From Salinisphaera hydrothermalis (lineage in GTDB: Bacteria > Pseudomonadota > Gammaproteobacteria > Nevskiales > Salinisphaeraceae): a DNA stretch of 64,000 bases. The DNA is taken from assembly GCF_040361195.1 (NCBI RefSeq), contig NZ_APNE01000022.1; one strand, written 5' to 3'. Below the pieces are notes generated by a model that saw only the letters and a list, made by a program, of their open reading frames with translations, searched no databases and had not been told where the DNA came from. A program made the translations under genes and the position numbers. This document shows, piece by piece, positions 45,196-54,572 of this stretch (position 1 is its first letter; the number at the start of each line of letters is the position of its first letter).

Positions 45196-47973
45196 ATGGA
45201 TAAAACGACTCGGGCCGAAGCGCCGCATACCGCGCTGGGCTTCTATCACAAGATTTCGCATCTGCGCGCGGATACCTGGAATGCACTGACGAACGATCTG
45301 GCCGATCTGGAGCGCCTTGGGAAGTCGAACCGGAGCCGCCGGCTGATCAAGGCGATCCGGATCAAGCTGACACGGCTCGAGATCATTGAGGATTACCACG
45401 CTTTTCCGTCGAGCGAGGATTTCCGGCATCTCTGGTTGCTCTTCAACCAGGGCGATTACGCGCAGCTGGGGCGCGTGGTGAATCGGTTGGTCCGTGCGCT
45501 GGTCAGCGAGTCGTACCGACGGCGGCCGATCGACCTGAGCGATACCGACGCCGAGGATCTCGAGAGCTACGACGCGCTCGATCGCTTCCGGCGCGGCCAC
45601 CCGAGCTTCAATTCGTCGAGCCAGCCGTACTTCGAAGTTCTGCTGGTCGACAATCTTTCGTCCCAGGAAAACGAGGTCGTGCGCGACGCGTTCTATCGCA
45701 TGCGCCGCACGGAAGACCGGTTCGTGTACGACGTGGTGACCGTGCGCAGCTTCGAGGACGCGCTGATCGCGGTGCTGGTCAATCCGAACATCCAGGCCTG
45801 CCTGATCCGCTACGAGTTCCCGTACAAATCGAAGTACAACCTGAGCGCGATCCGCGGCGCCCTGCAGGGGCTGTCGGAAACCGATATCGAGAACCAGCCC
45901 GCGGCCGAGCGCAGCATCCAGCTGGGCGCCATGATTCATCAGCTGCGTCCGGAAATCGACCAGTTCCTGGTGACCAACGGCGAGGTCGAAACCACGGCCA
46001 GCCGCGATATCGATCACTTCACGCGTATCTTTTATCGCGAAACCGACTATATCGAGCAGCACCACACGATCCTGCGGGCGATCGACAATCGATACCGCAC
46101 ACCGTTTTTCGATGCCCTGCGCGAATACAGCCGCAAGCCCACCGGCGTATTCCACGCCATGCCCATTTCGCGGGGCAAATCCATCACCCGGTCGCACTGG
46201 GCCGGGCAGATGATCGATTTCTACGGCATCAATATCTTTCTGGCCGAAAGCTCGGCGACCTCCGGCGGGCTCGATTCGCTGCTGCAGCCGTACGGCCCGA
46301 TCAAGAAGGCCCAGGAGTACGCGGCCCGCGCCTTCGGCTCGCGCGAGAGTTTCTTCGTCACCAACGGCACGTCCACGGCGAACAAGATCGTGGTGCAAGC
46401 GCTGGTCAAACCGGGCGATGTCGTGCTGGTCGATCGCGATTGCCACAAGTCGCACCACTACGGGCTGGTGCTCAGCGGGGCCTACGCGAGCTATCTGGAT
46501 TCGTACCCGCTCAACGATTACTCCATGTACGGCGCGGTGCCGCTCGAGACGATCAAGAAGACGCTGCTGGCCTATAAACGCGCCGGCCGGCTCGATCAGG
46601 TCCGCATGCTGCTGCTGACCAACTGTACGTTCGATGGCGTGGTGTACGACCCACGCCGGGTGATGGAAGAGTGTCTGGCGATCAAACCGGATCTGATGTT
46701 CCTGTGGGACGAAGCTTGGTTCGCCTTCGCCACGTTCAATCCGACCTATCGACCGCGCACGGCCATGAACGCCGCCAGCACGCTGCGCGACCGGTATCGC
46801 AGCCGGGCCTATCGCCGGGAATACGCGGCCTGGAAAGCCAACTTCGACGCGATGGATCCGGACGACGACGCCACCTGGCTGGGCCAGCGCCTGATGCCCG
46901 ATCCGGATCAGGTCCGTATTCGGGTCTATGCCACGCACTCGACGCACAAGACGCTGACGTCACTGCGCCAGGGCTCGATGATCCATATCTACGATCAGGA
47001 CTACCGGCAGAAAGTGGAAGCCACCTTCCACGAAGCCTATATGACCCATACCTCGACCTCGCCGAACTATCAGATTCTGGCGTCGCTCGATGTGGGGCGC
47101 ATGCAGGCCGAGATGGAAGGCTTCGAACTGGTTAACGCCCAGATTGAAACCGCCCTGTCGCTGCGCGAACAGATCTATAACCATTCGCTGCTGAAAAAAT
47201 ACTTCCGGGTCCTCAAGAACGCCGACATGATCCCGGCCGAATATCGCCAGTCGGGTGTGGACAGCTATTACGACCGCCACCGCGGTTGGCATCAGATCGA
47301 AGAAGCCTGGTCGCAGGATGAATTCGTGGTCGATCCGACCCGGGTGACGATCGCCATCGGCAACACCGGCGTCGACGGTAATCAGTTCCGCACCGATTAC
47401 CTGATGAACCAGTTCGGTATTCAGATCAACAAGACCTCGCGCAATACCGTGCTGTTCATGACCAACATCGGTACCTCGCGAAGCTCCATCGCTTACCTGA
47501 TCGACGTACTGATCCGCCTGGCCAAGGATTTCGAACGCCGCTGGGAAGATAGCGGGCGTAGCGAACGCAAGGTGATCGAGCAGCGGGTGACCTCCCTGAC
47601 CCAGGATCTGCCGCCTCTGCCCGATTTCAGTCGCTTCCACGACGCGTTTCGGCCGTCGCCCGACAGCACCACGCCGGAAGGCGATATCCGGCGGGCGTTC
47701 TTCCTCAGCTACGACGACGAAAACACCGATTATTTGCGCTTCGACAACGGGGCGCTGCAACGGGTCATGGAAGAAGGTCGCGACGTGGTCTCGGCGAGTT
47801 TCGTCATTCCCTACCCGCCGGGCTTTCCGGTGCTCGTGCCCGGGCAGGTCATCAGCCACGAAATTCTTGATTTTCTGAAGGCGCTGGACGTCAAGGAAGT
47901 GCATGGGTACCGGCCGGAGCTCGGGCTTTTGGTTTTCAATGAACAGGCATTGTCAAAGGCGTCGAATCCATAG
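45196..47973 (+). CDS. PLP-dependent Orn/Lys/Arg decarboxylase, extra-long
   Basis: A 925-residue fold-I decarboxylase of basic amino acids, about 170 residues longer than AdiA or LdcC. An N-terminal region of about 300 residues includes a response-regulator-like wing stretch (FEVLLVDNLSSQENEVVRDAF). The PLP domain starts near 310. It has GSRESFFVTNGTSTANKIV, the DRDCHKSHHYG segment, the cofactor Asp in FLWDEAWFA and the Schiff-base Lys585 in THSTHKTLTSLRQGSMI. The small domain ends with PYPPGFPVLVPGQVI. It should make agmatine, cadaverine or putrescine; which one is not decided. It leads a co-directional set with an amidase, an ATP-grasp ligase and a C45 enzyme. Confidence 0.85.
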   Translation: MDKTTRAEAPHTALGFYHKISHLRADTWNALTNDLADLERLGKSNRSRRLIKAIRIKLTRLEIIEDYHAFPSSEDFRHLWLLFNQGDYAQLGRVVNRLVRALVSESYRRRPIDLSDTDAEDLESYDALDRFRRGHPSFNSSSQPYFEVLLVDNLSSQENEVVRDAFYRMRRTEDRFVYDVVTVRSFEDALIAVLVNPNIQACLIRYEFPYKSKYNLSAIRGALQGLSETDIENQPAAERSIQLGAMIHQLRPEIDQFLVTNGEVETTASRDIDHFTRIFYRETDYIEQHHTILRAIDNRYRTPFFDALREYSRKPTGVFHAMPISRGKSITRSHWAGQMIDFYGINIFLAESSATSGGLDSLLQPYGPIKKAQEYAARAFGSRESFFVTNGTSTANKIVVQALVKPGDVVLVDRDCHKSHHYGLVLSGAYASYLDSYPLNDYSMYGAVPLETIKKTLLAYKRAGRLDQVRMLLLTNCTFDGVVYDPRRVMEECLAIKPDLMFLWDEAWFAFATFNPTYRPRTAMNAASTLRDRYRSRAYRREYAAWKANFDAMDPDDDATWLGQRLMPDPDQVRIRVYATHSTHKTLTSLRQGSMIHIYDQDYRQKVEATFHEAYMTHTSTSPNYQILASLDVGRMQAEMEGFELVNAQIETALSLREQIYNHSLLKKYFRVLKNADMIPAEYRQSGVDSYYDRHRGWHQIEEAWSQDEFVVDPTRVTIAIGNTGVDGNQFRTDYLMNQFGIQINKTSRNTVLFMTNIGTSRSSIAYLIDVLIRLAKDFERRWEDSGRSERKVIEQRVTSLTQDLPPLPDFSRFHDAFRPSPDSTTPEGDIRRAFFLSYDDENTDYLRFDNGALQRVMEEGRDVVSASFVIPYPPGFPVLVPGQVISHEILDFLKALDVKEVHGYRPELGLLVFNEQALSKASNP

Positions 47974-48198
47974 GGGATCGGCGCAGTCGCGCGCCGCGCC
48001 GCGATTGCGGCGGCGCGCAATGAAGCGACGACACGAGCGGCCTCGGCGCTCGTCCCCTTTGGATACACAAGACGTTAGGTGGAGTAGCGCGGTATCGAGA
48101 GGATCGTGAAATCTGAATTTATCCGTTTTTTCAGGGCGTTCGGCACCGTGTTGCTTTACCCTTTTACTTAATCGATCGAAATTGTGAAGAAGAGGACT

Positions 48199-49149
48199 AT
48201 GACGCCGTTCGCTATTGCAGGCATCCAGATGTACGTTTCCGCCACGAGCAGCAACGTCGAGGGTATGAGAAACCGAATCGACGCGCTCATGGCGGTTTAT
48301 CCATGGGTCCAGATGGTCGTCTTCAGCGAGCTGGCCGTGTGTGGCCCTCTGACCTCGAAAGCGCAGTCGCTGCCCGGGTCGGCCGAAACCGCACTGGCCG
48401 AAGCCGCGGCGAAACACCAGATATGGCTGGTCACCGGCTCGATGTTCGAGCGCGCCGAGGACGGCAGTATCTACAATACGGCCTCGGTCATCGACCCGAA
48501 TGGCGACGTCGTGGGTCGCTACCGCAAGATGTTCGTCTTTGCGCCCTACGAACAGGGTGTCGCGCCCGGTGAGGAGTTTTTCGTATTCGACGTGCCAGGC
48601 GCAGGCCGCTTCGGCATGACGATCTGCTACGACACCTGGTTCCCGGAAGTCACGCGGACGCTGGCCTCCATGGGCGCGGAGGTCATCCTGCGCCCGACGC
48701 TGACCGGCTCGATCGATCGCGATGTCGAACTATCCATCACGCGGGCATCCGCTGCCATAAACCAGTGTTATCTGTTCGATATCAATGGCCTGGGCGCCGG
48801 CGGCAATGGCCGTTCGATCGTATGCAATCCGCATGGTCAGGTCCTGCACCAAGCCGGCAGCAGCGAGGAATTCATCCCGCTGGAGATCGACTTCGACAAT
48901 GTTCGCCGCTCGCGTGAACGTGGCGTGCTGACCCTGGGCCAGCCGCTCAAGAGCTTCCGCGACAAGCCGGTTGAATTTCCCATTTATCAAGCGGGCGCCC
49001 ATTCCCCGTATCTCGATTCACTCGGTCCGTTGACAAAGCCCCAGCGGCTATCTATCAATCAATGTTCAAGCGATACCGATGGCGCGTCATCCGGCGCCTA
49101 TTCCGCCGCCATGTCCGACGCCGATACGCCGACGCAAGAAAACTCATAA
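48199..49149 (+). CDS. carbon-nitrogen hydrolase (nitrilase superfamily)
   Basis: A 316-residue amidase-type enzyme with the full triad: Glu44 (VFSELAVCG), Lys110 (RYRKMFVF) and Cys143 (MTICYDTWFPE). The C-terminal 35 residues (SSDTDGASSGAYS and on) are a low-complexity tail. ATG 48199 is taken because an AGAGG site precedes it; GTG 48184 is an alternative. It lies 225 bp after the decarboxylase and 14 bp before the ATP-grasp gene, so the amidase and ligase are co-transcribed. Its place suggests it trims an amide made in the same pathway; the substrate is unknown. Confidence 0.82.
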   Translation: MTPFAIAGIQMYVSATSSNVEGMRNRIDALMAVYPWVQMVVFSELAVCGPLTSKAQSLPGSAETALAEAAAKHQIWLVTGSMFERAEDGSIYNTASVIDPNGDVVGRYRKMFVFAPYEQGVAPGEEFFVFDVPGAGRFGMTICYDTWFPEVTRTLASMGAEVILRPTLTGSIDRDVELSITRASAAINQCYLFDINGLGAGGNGRSIVCNPHGQVLHQAGSSEEFIPLEIDFDNVRRSRERGVLTLGQPLKSFRDKPVEFPIYQAGAHSPYLDSLGPLTKPQRLSINQCSSDTDGASSGAYSAAMSDADTPTQENS

Positions 49150-49163
49150 AGGGGGAACCAGCC

Positions 49164-50666
49164 ATGGGGCATCCGAATACCGACGCCACTCAATCCACTC
49201 AAACGCTCCATGGCCTTTCCGATATACGGCGGTTCTTCCGTCGTAACGAAACGCCGATTTATTTCATCAGCGCGACGAATTTCAATCTTCTGGGCGCCGA
49301 TGAATGGGTACACCATTTCAAGTACATCAATTACATCGACTGCTTCGACGGTCAGCATCCGAATCTCTTCGTGCCGCCCGAGATTGCGCACAAGGAATTC
49401 CAGAGCATCGAGGACATCAACAACTACCTGCTCGAGCACAAAGCGGTAGCCGACTATGTCCACAGCCGTGGTCCGGGCAAGGCGCTCTTCCTGATGTTCG
49501 ACGAGACCACCGAGCAGCTCGCCCGCGAGCTGGATCTCGAAGTCTGCTTGCCGCCGGCCAGCCTGCGTCAACATCTGGACGACAAACTGGTGACCACCCG
49601 CATCGCGGAAGCCGCCGGCATCAAATGCGTGCCCAATGTCATGGGGACCGTGGACTCTTACGAAACGCTGCGTCGCCTGTCCGCCGACCTCGGCGACGAG
49701 CTGGTGGTTCAGACCGCGTTCGGCGATTCGGGCCATACCACGTTCATGATTTCCGACGAGGAAGACTGGGCCGAGCACGCGGACGAGATCGTCGGTGCCG
49801 GCGACGTGAAGATCATGAAGCGGATCAAGCCGCGGGGCACGGCGGTCGAAGCCTGCGTCACGCGTCATGGCACCATCGTGGCGCCGATCATGACCGAACT
49901 GGTCGGGTTTCCCGAACTCACGCCCTATGAAGGCGGCTGGTGCGGTAACGAGATCTTCGCCAACGCCTTTACCCCCGAGCTACGTGATCAGGCCCGCGAC
50001 GCCACGCTCGCCATGGGCGAATGCCTGAAGCGCGAAGGCTACCGTGGCTATTTCGAACTCGACTTCCTGATCGATCGCGACACCGACGAGCTCTATCTCG
50101 GCGAGATGAACCCGCGGATCACGGGCGCCAGCTCGATCACCAATCACGCGGCGTTTGCGCTGTCCGACATGCCGTTGTTCATGTTCCATCTGCTGGAGTG
50201 GATGGGCGTGGACTACACGCTCGACGTGGACGAGATCAACGCGCGCTGGGCCGACCCGGTCAACATCGATTGCTGGGGCCAACTGGTCATCAAGCACACG
50301 GTCGACTCGGTCGGCGTGATCACCCAGGCGCCGCCGACCGGCATCTGGTGGATGGACGGCGACGGCAACGTCAACTTCTCCCGCTACGATACGCATCGCT
50401 ATCACGTGGAAAGCGAGGCCGAGGCGCTGTTCGTGCGCATCGCCGGCATCGGCGATTACTGGTACGAAGGCGCGGACCTGGGTATTCTCGTCACTCGAGG
50501 CCGTCTGATGACCGACGATTTCGAGCTGAATGAGCGCGCCCGCGCCTGGATCGACGGCATCACCGCGCATTTCCGGGCTTCGGCGCCCACCGCCGAGAAC
50601 GTGGGGCATCTGGCCCCCGGCGCGTTGCAGGCCCATCCGGCCCCGGGATCGTTCAAGCTGCTGTAA
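49164..50666 (+). CDS. ATP-grasp ligase (often labelled biotin carboxylase)
   Basis: A 500-residue ATP-grasp enzyme. The nucleotide-binding lysine region is LDDKLVTTRIAEAAGIKCVP (about 145-165) and VVQTAFGDSGHTTFM is the flexible loop. The magnesium and phosphate residues are in YFELDFLIDRDTDELYLGEMNPRITG. It lacks the biotin-carboxylase N- and C-domains and no carboxyl-carrier protein is near, so it more likely joins a carboxylate to an amine. A GGGGGAA site fixes ATG 49164, 14 bp after the amidase. The frame is open upstream but overlaps the amidase gene. Confidence 0.82.
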   Translation: MGHPNTDATQSTQTLHGLSDIRRFFRRNETPIYFISATNFNLLGADEWVHHFKYINYIDCFDGQHPNLFVPPEIAHKEFQSIEDINNYLLEHKAVADYVHSRGPGKALFLMFDETTEQLARELDLEVCLPPASLRQHLDDKLVTTRIAEAAGIKCVPNVMGTVDSYETLRRLSADLGDELVVQTAFGDSGHTTFMISDEEDWAEHADEIVGAGDVKIMKRIKPRGTAVEACVTRHGTIVAPIMTELVGFPELTPYEGGWCGNEIFANAFTPELRDQARDATLAMGECLKREGYRGYFELDFLIDRDTDELYLGEMNPRITGASSITNHAAFALSDMPLFMFHLLEWMGVDYTLDVDEINARWADPVNIDCWGQLVIKHTVDSVGVITQAPPTGIWWMDGDGNVNFSRYDTHRYHVESEAEALFVRIAGIGDYWYEGADLGILVTRGRLMTDDFELNERARAWIDGITAHFRASAPTAENVGHLAPGALQAHPAPGSFKLL

Positions 50667-50921
50667 TACAAGGCACTGGAGTCGACCGCGAGCGGGAGTG
50701 CGATGCACAGCGCTTGCGGCCGACTCGGCTCTGACGGCTGCAGAAAACGCGCCGTCGGCCGATACGAAACCGCGAACGGGCTTTTATCTGTTCGTGATGC
50801 CCTCATACTGGGGGCTGTGGCGCTTGGCCGGCACCTCGTGTCATCGAGGTATTCACGCCTGTATTCGGCCCTTCTTCAAGCCAGGCGCCTCCCCGAGCAC
50901 GCCAGACCAGAGGTTAACGGG

Positions 50922-51938
50922 ATGAGCGGTCCAACTTCATCAACGCTGCACGCGCCCGGCGCGTACCGCCTGGCCTCGATCGCAGAGGACGCGCCCGGCC
51001 CCAAGTGGCGAGCCCTGTTCAACGCGCATTGGCCCCAGTATCAGACCTGGTTTCTGTCCGAAGGCGAACTCGCGCGCCCAGGATACATGACCTCGGTACG
51101 ACACCTGCGCCAAGCGATGCCGGAACTCATGCCGGTTTACGAGCAATTGGTCGAACTGGCCGGCGGCGGCGATCTGGCCGCGCGCTTCCTGAGTTTCTAT
51201 CGGCCACCGCCCTATCTGCTGGGTTGCTCGCAAGCCGTATGGCGCGGCCCACATCCGCTGTTGGTGCGCAACTACGACTACAGTCCGATCCTGTTCGAAT
51301 GGGCGTTGCTCAAGACATGCTGGCTGCGCCCCGTGATTGCCATCAGCGACTGCCTCTGGGGCGTGCTGGACGGTATCAACGACGCCGGTCTGGCCATATC
51401 GCTGGCTTTTGGCGGGCGTAAAACCACCGGCGATGGTTTCGGCGTACCGTTGATCGTGCGCTACCTGCTGGAAGTGTGCGACGACGTTCGGCAAGCCTGC
51501 CTGGTGTTGCGGCGCATCCAGGTGCACATGGCGTACAACCTGACGTTGCTGGATCGATCCGGCGTTTTCGTCACCGCTTATCTGGCCCCCGATCGTAAGC
51601 CACGCTTCGTGCGCTCGCCCGTCAGCACGAACCACCAGGATCGTGTCGAATGGCCGGCCTACGCGCGCATGAGCGCCAGCATCGAGCGCCGAACCTTCCT
51701 CGAAGACCGGCTGGCCGATCGTCACGAGACCGCGACGCGTTTCGTGAATCGATTTCTGCAGCCGCCGATCCATCGTGTTCGCTACGATCGCGCATTCGGC
51801 ACGCTCTACACGGCCATCTATCACCCGACCGAAGGACGGGTGGAATATCGCTGGCCCGGCGGCCTGCGCTTGCAACAGTCCTTTGCCTCCTTCCACGAAG
51901 GACAAACGCCCGTGCATCTGACGCAATCGGCAGCCTAA
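50922..51938 (+). CDS. C45-family Ntn hydrolase / acyltransferase
   Basis: A 338-residue protein of the acyl-CoA:6-aminopenicillanate acyltransferase (peptidase C45) class. These self-cleave to expose an N-terminal cysteine, here most likely Cys102 in YLLGCSQAVWRG, followed by LLVRNYDYSP and GVLDGINDAGLAISLAFGG, as in the family. The first 101 residues would be the propeptide. Such enzymes swap or remove acyl groups on amines. It follows the ATP-grasp gene by 255 bp on the same strand and probably belongs to the same pathway. ATG 50922 is chosen for family fit; AGAGG lies a little far upstream. Confidence 0.75.
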   Translation: MSGPTSSTLHAPGAYRLASIAEDAPGPKWRALFNAHWPQYQTWFLSEGELARPGYMTSVRHLRQAMPELMPVYEQLVELAGGGDLAARFLSFYRPPPYLLGCSQAVWRGPHPLLVRNYDYSPILFEWALLKTCWLRPVIAISDCLWGVLDGINDAGLAISLAFGGRKTTGDGFGVPLIVRYLLEVCDDVRQACLVLRRIQVHMAYNLTLLDRSGVFVTAYLAPDRKPRFVRSPVSTNHQDRVEWPAYARMSASIERRTFLEDRLADRHETATRFVNRFLQPPIHRVRYDRAFGTLYTAIYHPTEGRVEYRWPGGLRLQQSFASFHEGQTPVHLTQSAA

Positions 51939-52011
51939 CGCACGATCCGGCCATCGCTCGCGCCCAAAACCATCGAGTGAACATCCCGCCCACCACGTCG
52001 GGACGCAGTGT

Positions 52012-52926
52012 ATGCAGACCTCCGGCGATACCAGTCGCCACGACCTAACCGCCCGCCCCTGGCATATCATCGGCGCGGGCCGCATCGGCGCGCTGGCCGC
52101 CTTTTATCTCCAACGTGCCGGCGCCCACACGATTGGGGTCCGGCCCGGCCCGGCGCATACACGACGCTTGTCGATCGGCTTCGACCAGCACGAGGACGGT
52201 GCGGGCTCACACCTTGCCCTTCGGATCGTCCCACCGAGCGAGTGCGCATCGGTCTCTCGACTGATCGTGGCCTGCAAGACACCCTATACCGACGCCGCGC
52301 TGGCCCGGGTATCGCTGACCGACGACGCGACCGTCGTGCGGCTGCAGAACGGAATCGGCAGTCTCGACGGCCGGATCACCGGACATCAGCGGATGATTGG
52401 TGCCGTGACCGCCAGTGCCGTGATGAGCGAAACGCACGATACGCTGCGCGTGGTGGCCGAAAACGCGACCATCTTCGGCGGCGGGGAGCGCCCGGCCTGG
52501 TTCGACGCTCTGGCCGCGCATTGGCCCCAATTGAGCTGGGCGCGCGATATCCGACCGCCGCAATGGCGAAAACTGGTCGTCAACGCCGCGCTCAACCCGC
52601 TGACCGCGATCCACGACGTCCCCAACGGCGCCCTGCTAGAACGGGCCGATCTGTACGCCGACATGACGGCGCTGATCGACGAAGCCGACACCGTGTTGGC
52701 TCGCCTGGACCCTGCATGGCCGGCCGATTCGCATGCCGACGTCGCCGCCGTGGTCCGCGCGACTGCGGCCAATACCTCCTCGATGCGCGCCGATATCCAG
52801 GCCGGCGCGATCACCGAGATCGACGCCATCAACGGCTGGCTGCTGCGCCAAGCTGAAACACTCGATCTGGACTTGCCGACGCATCGACGCGTCGTGGCAC
52901 AGATCCGCCAGCTCGAGTCGACCTGA
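52012..52926 (+). CDS. panE: 2-dehydropantoate 2-reductase (PanE/ApbA family)
   Basis: A 304-residue NADPH enzyme of the ketopantoate reductase family. It has the nucleotide motif IIGAGRIGALAAFYLQ, RLQNGIGSLD, WRKLVVNAALNPLTA with the catalytic Lys, and NTSSMRADIQAGAITEIDAINGWL with the catalytic Glu. It would supply pantoate for coenzyme A, though family members sometimes reduce other 2-keto acids. It is 73 bp after the C45 gene and 2 bp before the DUF4186 gene, on the same strand, so it may or may not belong to the upstream pathway. Confidence 0.85.
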   Translation: MQTSGDTSRHDLTARPWHIIGAGRIGALAAFYLQRAGAHTIGVRPGPAHTRRLSIGFDQHEDGAGSHLALRIVPPSECASVSRLIVACKTPYTDAALARVSLTDDATVVRLQNGIGSLDGRITGHQRMIGAVTASAVMSETHDTLRVVAENATIFGGGERPAWFDALAAHWPQLSWARDIRPPQWRKLVVNAALNPLTAIHDVPNGALLERADLYADMTALIDEADTVLARLDPAWPADSHADVAAVVRATAANTSSMRADIQAGAITEIDAINGWLLRQAETLDLDLPTHRRVVAQIRQLEST

Positions 52927-52928
52927 GC

Positions 52929-53321
52929 ATGCGTTCGCTGGAGGCTGTGTTCGAAGACCTGTCGAAATCGCGTTTTCGCTCGCGCTTCAAGCTCCGTGCG
53001 CGCGAACAGGCCGACCTCGATCGGCACGGCCTCGAGGTCATTCGCGGGCACGCCGCGCGCTTCGTCAGCGAGCGGCTGGCGCCGGCCGAGCCCGCCAACG
53101 ACGGTCAGCAGACGCCGATGCGCAATCATCCAGTGTTCGTCGCCCAGCATGCGACCGCCACCTGCTGCCGCAGCTGTCTGGCGAAATGGCACGGCATCGC
53201 GCCGCATCGAGCGCTGACCGAAGCCGAGCAACGGTATATCTGCGACGTGATCGTGGCCTGGCTCGAACCGCGGCACGACTCGTCGAAGGTCGAGCTGCCG
53301 CGTCAGAGAGCGTTGTTCTAG
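52929..53321 (+). CDS. DUF4186 family protein
   Basis: A 130-residue protein matching the DUF4186 pattern over its length: LSKSRFRSRFKL, APAEPANDGQQTPMRNHPVF and VAQHATATCCRSCLAKWH, with a CCRSC cysteine cluster that could bind metal. Function unknown. The start lies 2 bp after the panE stop, so the two are co-translated. The C-terminal 15 residues are poorly conserved. Confidence 0.8.
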   Translation: MRSLEAVFEDLSKSRFRSRFKLRAREQADLDRHGLEVIRGHAARFVSERLAPAEPANDGQQTPMRNHPVFVAQHATATCCRSCLAKWHGIAPHRALTEAEQRYICDVIVAWLEPRHDSSKVELPRQRALF

Positions 53322-53440
53322 TTAGTTTTCACCCTTCGTCCGCGTCGAGCGATTCTCTTCGGCCCTCAAGACATTTGACGGTTTCAGTCCGCCAATGAAC
53401 GCCAAAAAGCGCAAATGGCGGGCTGGGTTTGCGACATGCC

Positions 53441-54545
53441 TGGTTTCGGGGCGCCACGTGACTGATCTCTTCGTTCTTTAAGGCATTTATCCGCAGATTA
53501 CGCAGATCACACAGATGGCGGTTAATCGCTGGAGACGCCGGCTCGATCAGGGCGCGAATAGCCCAATACGCTTCGTTTCCTGACGACTCCATTCGAGTGA
53601 CAAGCATCGTTCGCCCCCCTCACCGGTGAGCGGCTCATACCTACGACGCCGCGAAATTACGGCCGCATCTCGTCAACTGCGGATCGGTTTCTCCGGTGAT
53701 TGAAGCAGAGGTAGGTCGGCTTAGGCCACAGGCCGTAAGCCGACATGGTCGACCGACCGCAGCATTACTCCCGATGTACCGCCCATGTCGGATGACGCTC
53801 CGACCTACATCGATTCGACCGCGTCGAGCGGTTCTCGTCGTTCCTCAAGGCCTTGATCCGCAGATCGACACAGATCACGCAGATGGCGGTTAGCCATCGG
53901 GGGCATAAGTTCGTTCAGGGCGCGAATTGCGGTATGCCCTTCGTTCGAAAGCGAATCATTCGAGCTTCACAAGCCTCGTTCGACTCCGCCGCCCGTTAGC
54001 GCCGCCTCGGACCCGCGACGTCGCGAAAGCCGAACCGCATCTGTGTAAATCTGCGTTGATCTGCGGACAGTCTTTCTCCAGGGAACGAAGCCATAAAAGC
54101 ACAGCAGCGCCCCGCATCATCCGGGTCCAAATACCAGTCCGCCATTAGCGTTCATTTGCGGACTCGAATCACCAACTCTTGGTTTCGGGGCGCCACGCGA
54201 CCTGTCTCTTCGTTCCTTAAGGCATTGATCCGCAGATCGACGCAGATCACGCAGATGGCGGTTAGCCATCAGGGGCATGAGTTCGGTCGGTGCGGTATGC
54301 GCTTCGTTCCCAAGTGAATCATTCGGGGGGCACAAGCCTCGTTCGACTCCGCCGCCCGTTAGCGCCGCATCGGACCCGTTACCTCGCGAAAGCCGAACCG
54401 CATCTGTGTAAATCTGCGTTGATCTGCGGACAGTCTTGCTCTAGAGAAAGAAGCCATAAAAGCACAACAGCGCCCCGCATCATCCGGGTCGAAATACCAA
54501 CCCGCCATTCGCGTCATTCGCGTTTATTTGCGGACTGGATTTCGC
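53441..54545. repeat. cluster of three ~370-bp imperfect direct repeats with hairpin-forming cores
   Basis: The string TCCGCAGAT...CAGATGGCGGTTA begins at 53490, 53857 and 54229 (periods 367 and 372). In copies 2 and 3 the opposite arm (ATCTGTGTAAATCTGCG, then TTGATCTGCGGA) closes 211 and 202 bp later, so each is a long imperfect palindrome. Copy 1 has lost its right arm. Shared flanks include GGTTTCGGGGCGCCACG and CGCCCCGCATCATCCGGGT. No protein-coding signal is convincing in the whole 1.25-kb interval. Confidence 0.7.
53711..53808. repeat. BIME/REP-like element, copy 2
   Basis: A 98-bp unit bounded by GTAGGTCGG and CCGACCTAC, with an inner GGCCACAGGCCGTAAGCCGA segment shared with bases 56-78 of the window. 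It is inserted between copies 1 and 2 of the larger repeat. Confidence 0.5.
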
Positions 54546-54572
54546 GACACCCCGGGTGTCAGGGCGCCACGG

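Noticed and set aside
49164..50666. Biotin carboxylase
   Set aside because: Only the ATP-grasp core is present. The typical N-terminal biotin-carboxylase domain and C-terminal domain are missing and there is no carrier or transferase subunit nearby, so ATP-grasp ligase is the safer call.
53441..54545. CRISPR array
   Set aside because: Repeats are about 370 bp apart, only three copies, with conserved rather than variable sequence between the short motifs, and no cas genes are nearby.
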